Below, one piece after another: positions 61,882 through 64,000 of a stretch of 64,000 nucleotides of DNA. The position numbers and the translations under genes were made by a program. The stretch lies in the NCBI GenBank assembly GCA_017311185.1, contig JAESUZ010002686.1:248001-312000 (forward strand), written 5' to 3'. The number at the start of each line of letters is the position of its first letter. The stretch's first letter is position 1. Under the pieces are notes generated by a model. The model did no database searches. It saw only the letters and a list, made by a program, of their open reading frames with translations, and was not told the origin of the DNA. This DNA is from Proteles cristata cristata. Lineage: Eukaryota > Chordata > Mammalia > Carnivora > Hyaenidae.

Positions 61882-62097
61882 TTTAAAAAAAATTAATGCT
61901 TATTTGTTTTTGAGACAGAGAGAGACAGAGTGCAAGCAGGGAAGGGGCAGAAAGAGAGGGAGACACAGAATCTGAAACAAGCTCCAGGCTCTGAGCTGAC
62001 AGCACAGAGCCACACAGGGGGCTTGAATCCATGAACCACAAGATCATGACCTGAGCCGAAGTCAGATGCCTAACAGACTGAGCCACCCAGGTGCCCC
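61882..62097 (-). repeat. CanSINE
   Basis: Antisense copy ending GAGCCACCCAGGTGCCCC. Diverged target duplication TATTGTTAATCTTTTA (61866-61881) and TATTATTAACCTTTTA (62098-62113), 14/16. Confidence 0.94.
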
Positions 62098-63016
62098 TAT
62101 TATTAACCTTTTAATTTGGGTATTGAAAAGTTTGCATTTGCATGGGATTTGCATTATATGTCTTTTGGCCAGTTTTGCCTACAAGGTTTTGCACAGAGAA
62201 ATAATGTTCTGGCTTAAGTTTTTAAATACTGTTGATGGGAGATGAAGTGAGTAGCTATGAGTCCAGGGAGAGATCAGGGCTCCGGCTGGTGTTCAGGTAG
62301 ACACAGGAGAGATAATTATTACATCAAGGCTATGTGTTGAAGATGTAGTCTATAAAACATGTTCCTTTCCTTGCTATGGGGTCTTAGCAAATGGAAAACA
62401 TAAAAATTTCTTTATCTGGCCATTGAAGTCTTTGATAAAATGGTACATAGGAAAGTCACAGGACTCTCTTCTTGGGGACTTTATTTAGCAAGATTCAGTC
62501 CCAACAATAAACACCCTGGTGACAATTCATTTTCTCATCTTCATCCTGCTGACTTTCCAAATCAGTGATGAAGTGAAACTATTATCTACCTCCCCTAACC
62601 ATGGCCACCTCCCTAGCCCTGCATTAAGGCTATTTTCTTTTGTCTTATTTATTCCTCATGAACTGAGTGTGTTATATGCATCAGGGATGGTACTGTCCTA
62701 TGGAACCATGGGAACCTGTTTAAAAAAGTGTGCCTAGCTGGAACATACAGAATGTTACTGCATCTGAAGCATCTTTAGCTGTGTAGTCTTTCTTATCTGC
62801 TGTATTTTACACTAAGTAAGTAGGTATCAGCAATCACGTGCCGATTTTAAGTATACTTAGCACAAAGACATCTCAATATACAACTTTTGGAAATGTTTTC
62901 TGAATTAGGCGTGTAATAGCTGTAAAGTAAATTGAAGCCGGCCATAAAAATAAAAGAAAGTCAACATAAAATGTCGGGCTACTTTTTAATATCCAAGGTA
63001 AAATTCACAATTCTTT

Positions 63017-63480
63017 TTTTAAAAATTTTAAATGTTTTATTTATTTCTTTTTTTTTTTAATATTTTTTTATTTATTTCTAGGAGAGAGAGAGAGACAGTG
63101 TGAGCAGGGGAGGGTCAGAGAGAGAGGGAGTCACAGCCTGAAACAGGCTCCAGGCTCTGAGCTGGCAGTCAGCACAGAGCCCGACACGGGGCTCGAACCC
63201 ACGAACCGCGAGATCATGACCCAAGCGAAAGTGGGACGCTTAACCGACTACACCACCCAGGCGCCCCTAAATGTTTTATTTATTTCTGAGAGAGAGAAAG
63301 AGAGACAGCGTAAGCAGCGGAGGGTCAGAGAGAAAGGGAGACACAGAATCTGAAGCAGGCCCCAGGCTCTGAGCTGGCTGTCAGCACAGAACCCGACATG
63401 GGGCTCGAGCCCTCGACCCGCGAGATCATGACCTGAGCCAAAGTCGGACGCTTAACCGACTAATCCACCCAGACGCCCCC
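63017..63480 (-). repeat. Older CanSINE, host of a nested copy
   Basis: Antisense copy whose tail (63017-63048) and body (63268-63480) are separated by a second CanSINE. Outer target-site duplication AATTCACAATTCTTT, perfect over 15 bp (63002-63016 and 63481-63495). Confidence 0.96.
63049..63267 (-). repeat. Young-type CanSINE nested in a CanSINE
   Basis: Antisense copy with TTTCTAGGAGAGAGAGAG and CTGGCAGTCAGCACAG, inserted in the tail of the older copy. Perfect 20-bp target-site duplication TAAATGTTTTATTTATTTCT (63029-63048 and 63268-63287), made of host-SINE sequence. Confidence 0.97.
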
Positions 63481-63850
63481 AATTCACAATTCTTTAAAGC
63501 ACATAAATATGCTTTGGTTTTGTCAGCCTTGGTGATTCATTGTTTCAGCACCAAGGGAATTCATCTGAGTTTTTCAAAAATACTCAGTTTGGGGTTTCAT
63601 TTTGGTAGAGAAGGAGAAGTCTCATCTCTTTTTGCAAGAAAAATACTTACTTTCAACTTACTGTGTTGTGAGAAGTCATAATTCTTTACAGATTGGGAGC
63701 TATCCCAGAATGCAATGAGACATTGACTAAATACTGTCTGATGTTGTTACTTATGCAAATTGTAGTAGAATGTTTAATGCTTAATTCTTCAAATTGTGGG
63801 CAAGTATAGACATTTGAAGTCCAATTTGTATTCTGTGGTCATTTAGCAAA

Positions 63851-64000
63851 GTTTTTTTTCTCTCTCATAGTTTATTGTCAAGTTGGTTTCCATATAACGC
63901 CCAGTGATCATCCCAACAAGAGCCCTCCTCCATGCCCACCACAGCCCTCCCCTCTCCCCCACCCCCTCAGTTTGTTCTCAGTATTCAAGAGTCTCTCATG
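63851..64000 (-). mobile_element. L1 3' end, cut by the window edge
   Basis: Antisense L1 3' UTR: AGTTTATTGTCAAGTTGGTT, then CAACAAGAGCCCTCCTCC and TCAGTTTGTTCTCAGTATTC. It continues beyond the window. Confidence 0.88.

Overview
This is a mammalian nuclear window, almost entirely intronic. About 35 copies of one tRNA-derived SINE are present, recognisable by a head reading GGGGCGCCTGGGTGGCTCAG, an internal GGTTCGAGCCCC box and a (CT)n-AAATAAATAAA tail. This is the feliform carnivore CanSINE (SINEC_Fc type), so the source is most likely a cat (Felidae). There are no bacterial-type genes, CRISPR arrays or operons. No complete gene lies inside the window.

The only host gene I can support is PCDH15 (protocadherin-15, the lower half of the inner-ear tip link), on the + strand. 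Three coding exons are visible: 16069-16196, 49694-49909 and 55970-56058. They join with compatible phases (1/0, 0/0, 0/2) and encode the end of cadherin repeat EC10, all of EC11, and the start of the membrane-adjacent domain (MAD12). The rest is intron: at least 16.07 kb upstream of the first exon, 33.5 kb between the first two, 6.06 kb between the second and third, and at least 7.9 kb downstream.

Layout of the introns. 1-16 kb: CanSINEs, ancient MIR/LTR-like relics, CA/GT/GA microsatellites, and a 30-bp AT minisatellite at 15.4-15.57 kb, 0.5 kb before the first exon. 16.2-30 kb: a dense run of mainly sense-strand CanSINEs, two old LINE relics each split by a SINE, and a 51-bp tandem duplication at 24.7 kb. 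30-37 kb: an L1-rich block with two adjacent antisense L1 3' ends, a fold-back SINE, a clear twin-priming L1 inversion at 34 kb with target duplications, and a 1.2-kb antisense L1 ORF2 reverse-transcriptase fragment that is still open. 37-49 kb: a possible processed-mRNA 3' end (39.85 kb), an old L1, an L1 with a nested SINE (45.3-45.9 kb), a possible LTR relic and an L1 tail. 50-64 kb: L2, hAT-like, MIR and L1M relics, then a nested SINE-in-SINE pair at 63 kb whose order can be read from two sets of target duplications. The window ends inside another L1 3' end.

I found no sign of a new biological system. The points most worth a second look are the alternative in-frame splice donor after the first exon, the stop codon immediately past the third exon's donor, the twin-priming L1 structures, the fold-back SINE, and the datable nested insertions.
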